From: Cololabis saira
Taxonomy: Eukaryota > Chordata > Actinopteri > Beloniformes > Belonidae
DNA: 64,000 nucleotides
Assembly (NCBI RefSeq): GCF_033807715.1
Contig: NC_084591.1
Location: 26,967,090 to 27,031,089, forward strand
Direction of reading: 5' to 3'
Shown: piece by piece, positions 62,871-64,000 of the stretch
How the letters are laid out: every line of letters starts with the position of its first letter
Position numbering within the stretch: the stretch's first letter is position 1
Made by a program: the position numbers and the translations under genes
Notes under the pieces: generated by a model
Seen by the model: only the letters and a program-made list of their open reading frames with translations
Told to the model about the DNA's origin: nothing
Database searches by the model: none

Positions 62871-63047
62871 CTTGGCGGTAAGAATTCCTGGACCACTTCT
62901 CGCTCTGTGCGGATCATCTGGTTGCATCCCAGAGTATCCCTGCGGACTGGGCGGAACCTCCATTTCTCTCATCTTCTCCACAGACTCCCTCCTGCGCTGC
63001 AGAGTGCTGGCCAATGACGGCTCACAGGAGCTCGGCTTGGCCCAGTC
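62871..63047 (-). CDS. mtss2: MTSS2 internal exon: DWAKPS...RRRESVEKMRE
   Basis: The acceptor is tctgctgccgcag before GACTGGGCC; the donor is GCCAAG followed by GTTAGA. The exon is 177 nt, phase 0 on both sides. It encodes DWAKPSSCEPSLASTLQRRR, then ESVEKMREMEVPPSPQGYSG and GILTAK. The acidic/basic ESVEKMRE stretch and PPSPQGY are MTSS-typical. Confidence 0.9.
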
Positions 63048-63398
63048 CTGCGGCAGCAGATGGAATAATCAGACTATCTTTAAAAGTCTGCCATCCAACA
63101 GTTATATACTCTCAGTCAAACGCTGAGGCTGTCAGTTTGGCTCATGAACTGGCTCCACATATGTGCAGATGCGTGCAGGCCAGAATGGGCAATGACAGGT
63201 TCAAACCTCAGTTTAGTGCAACCTTTGAAAGGAAAGCCTGAGCTTGATGAGCAACAGAAAATGGTGATTGTGAGGTTAAGCTCTACAAAAGAGTGTTCAT
63301 GGCAGCAATAAAACACAAAAAGCAAAGAAAGCAACAAAGTTTTAAAAAGAGAGAACTTAAAACTGCAAAAAAAAAAAAAAAATGCAAATAAAACAAAC
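63048..63398. other. mtss2 intron (351 nt)
   Basis: Short intron with an A15 tract at 63366-63382 next to the upstream exon's donor. Nothing else is recognised. Confidence 0.7.
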
Positions 63399-63554
63399 CT
63401 TCCAGCTAGGAACCTTTGATGTGGGTGAGGGTGTGTTGGATCCAGGGGAGTGGTTAAATGTGGGGGACGCAGGAAGTATGACAGATAGAGGCCTGATGGA
63501 GCCAGTGTGAGAGAAAGCAGGGCGGAAGGTACCGAAGGATGAGCATGAGCCAAA
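63399..63554 (-). CDS. mtss2: MTSS2 internal exon: proline/serine-rich FGTFRPAF...TSKVPSWK
   Basis: The acceptor is tgtctgtccattccgcag before TTTGGC; the donor is TGGAAG followed by GTTTGT, a weak site. The exon is 156 nt, phase 0 on both sides. It encodes FGSCSSFGTFRPAFSHTGS, IRPLSVILPASPTFNHSPGS and TSKVPSWK. It joins directly to DWAKP, reproducing the family junction KVPSWKDWAKP. Confidence 0.92.
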
Positions 63555-63650
63555 CTGCGGAATGGACAGACAAGTCTGAGTCAGAGAGCCCAACATCCAT
63601 GAATACTTCACGTCAAACTGCACGGCAGCTTTCACAAGGAGCCTGCCGGC

Positions 63651-63659
<9 letters not shown>

Positions 63660-63682
<23 letters not shown>
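63660..63682. repeat. Poly(A) tract in mtss2 intron
   Basis: A run of about 25 A on the plus strand (poly-T on the gene strand) within the intron between the 75-nt and 156-nt exons. Confidence 0.9.
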
Positions 63683-63684
<2 letters not shown>

Positions 63685-63818
63685 TATAGAACAAAAGAAA
63701 ACAAAAAACAAAAACAAAATAAAGGAGGGAAATGCTCTGCACGTCAGCGTGAGCGTATGTCTGAGAGTGTGTGTCCGGCAAGCCAAGTAGACCGGTGAGG
63801 AATGCATGCAGTACTAAC

Positions 63819-63893
63819 CGCTGTGGGGGAGCTGCACTCGCTGACAGACTGGCAGGTTTCTGAAGCCTCAGAGGAGGCTGAGCTTGTTGATTT
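63819..63893 (-). CDS. mtss2: MTSS2 75-nt exon: SSASSEASETCQSVSECSSPT
   Basis: The acceptor is ttcccag before AAATCAACA; the donor is ACAGCG followed by GTTAGT. The exon is 75 nt, phase 0 on both sides, encoding 25 residues: KSTSSASSEASETCQSVSEC and then SSPTA. It is a conserved MTSS-family serine/threonine cluster. Being a small in-frame exon it could be skipped without a frameshift, as happens for neighbouring exons in MTSS1, but nothing here proves that. It is the first mtss2 exon visible; upstream exons lie beyond 64000. Confidence 0.9.
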
Positions 63894-64000
63894 CTGGGAA
63901 ATGGAAGATGGAGGAAAGAACAGTGATGTTCCAGAGGAAATAGGGAGAGGGGAGTAGGTGTGACAGATGCATAGGAAGAGGGATCGCTTTTCTCTCTTAT

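Overview
The window looks like nuclear DNA from a teleost fish, probably a spiny-rayed one. It is AT-rich, has few and widely spaced exons with GT-AG borders, long microsatellites, and many small DNA transposons of kinds common in fish (hAT, Tc1/mariner and Harbinger-type MITEs). There is no operon structure and no long uninterrupted reading frame. The species cannot be named from the sequence.

Two protein-coding genes can be supported, both on the minus strand and both running off the window. (1) A large non-classical cadherin starts at ATG 55587 and runs leftwards through seven coding exons (55587-54591, 27844-27647, 21859-21634, 19896-19692, 14597-14486, 11156-10907, 3058-2916). All six internal junctions join in phase (1,1,2,0,1,2) and give 710 residues: a signal peptide, six cadherin repeats and the start of a seventh. 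The repeat wording resembles the invertebrate-N-cadherin / Hz-cadherin (type III) group. The rest of the ectodomain, the membrane segment and the tail lie left of position 1. (2) The last five coding exons of mtss2 (mtss1l, the ABBA I-BAR protein) lie at 63893-60868. They end in the C-terminal WH2 motif; the N-terminal I-BAR domain lies right of the window.

Layout: 1-2915 is cadherin intron 7. From 2916 to 27844 there are six small exons separated by introns of about 1.7-7.8 kb that are packed with transposons. Intron 1 (27845-54590, 26.7 kb) holds a LINE scrap, a hAT element with a nested palindrome, a 1.07 kb foldback element and several microsatellites. A CpG-rich block at about 55740-56060 lies just upstream of the cadherin start. 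From 56060 to about 60200 is intergenic, followed by the mtss2 3' UTR, its exons and short introns, one of which carries a young hAT element.

The two genes are in tandem, with about 5.3 kb between the mtss2 stop codon and the cadherin start codon. Both act at the cell surface or cortex (cell-cell contact; membrane curvature and actin), but nothing here shows a functional link.

The most unusual structures are mobile-element architectures: a Harbinger-like MITE whose internal 12-bp unit has grown to 15 perfect tandem copies; a three-element nest splitting a LINE tail; a TTAA-flanked 1.07 kb foldback; and four hAT-type elements with matching 8-bp target duplications.
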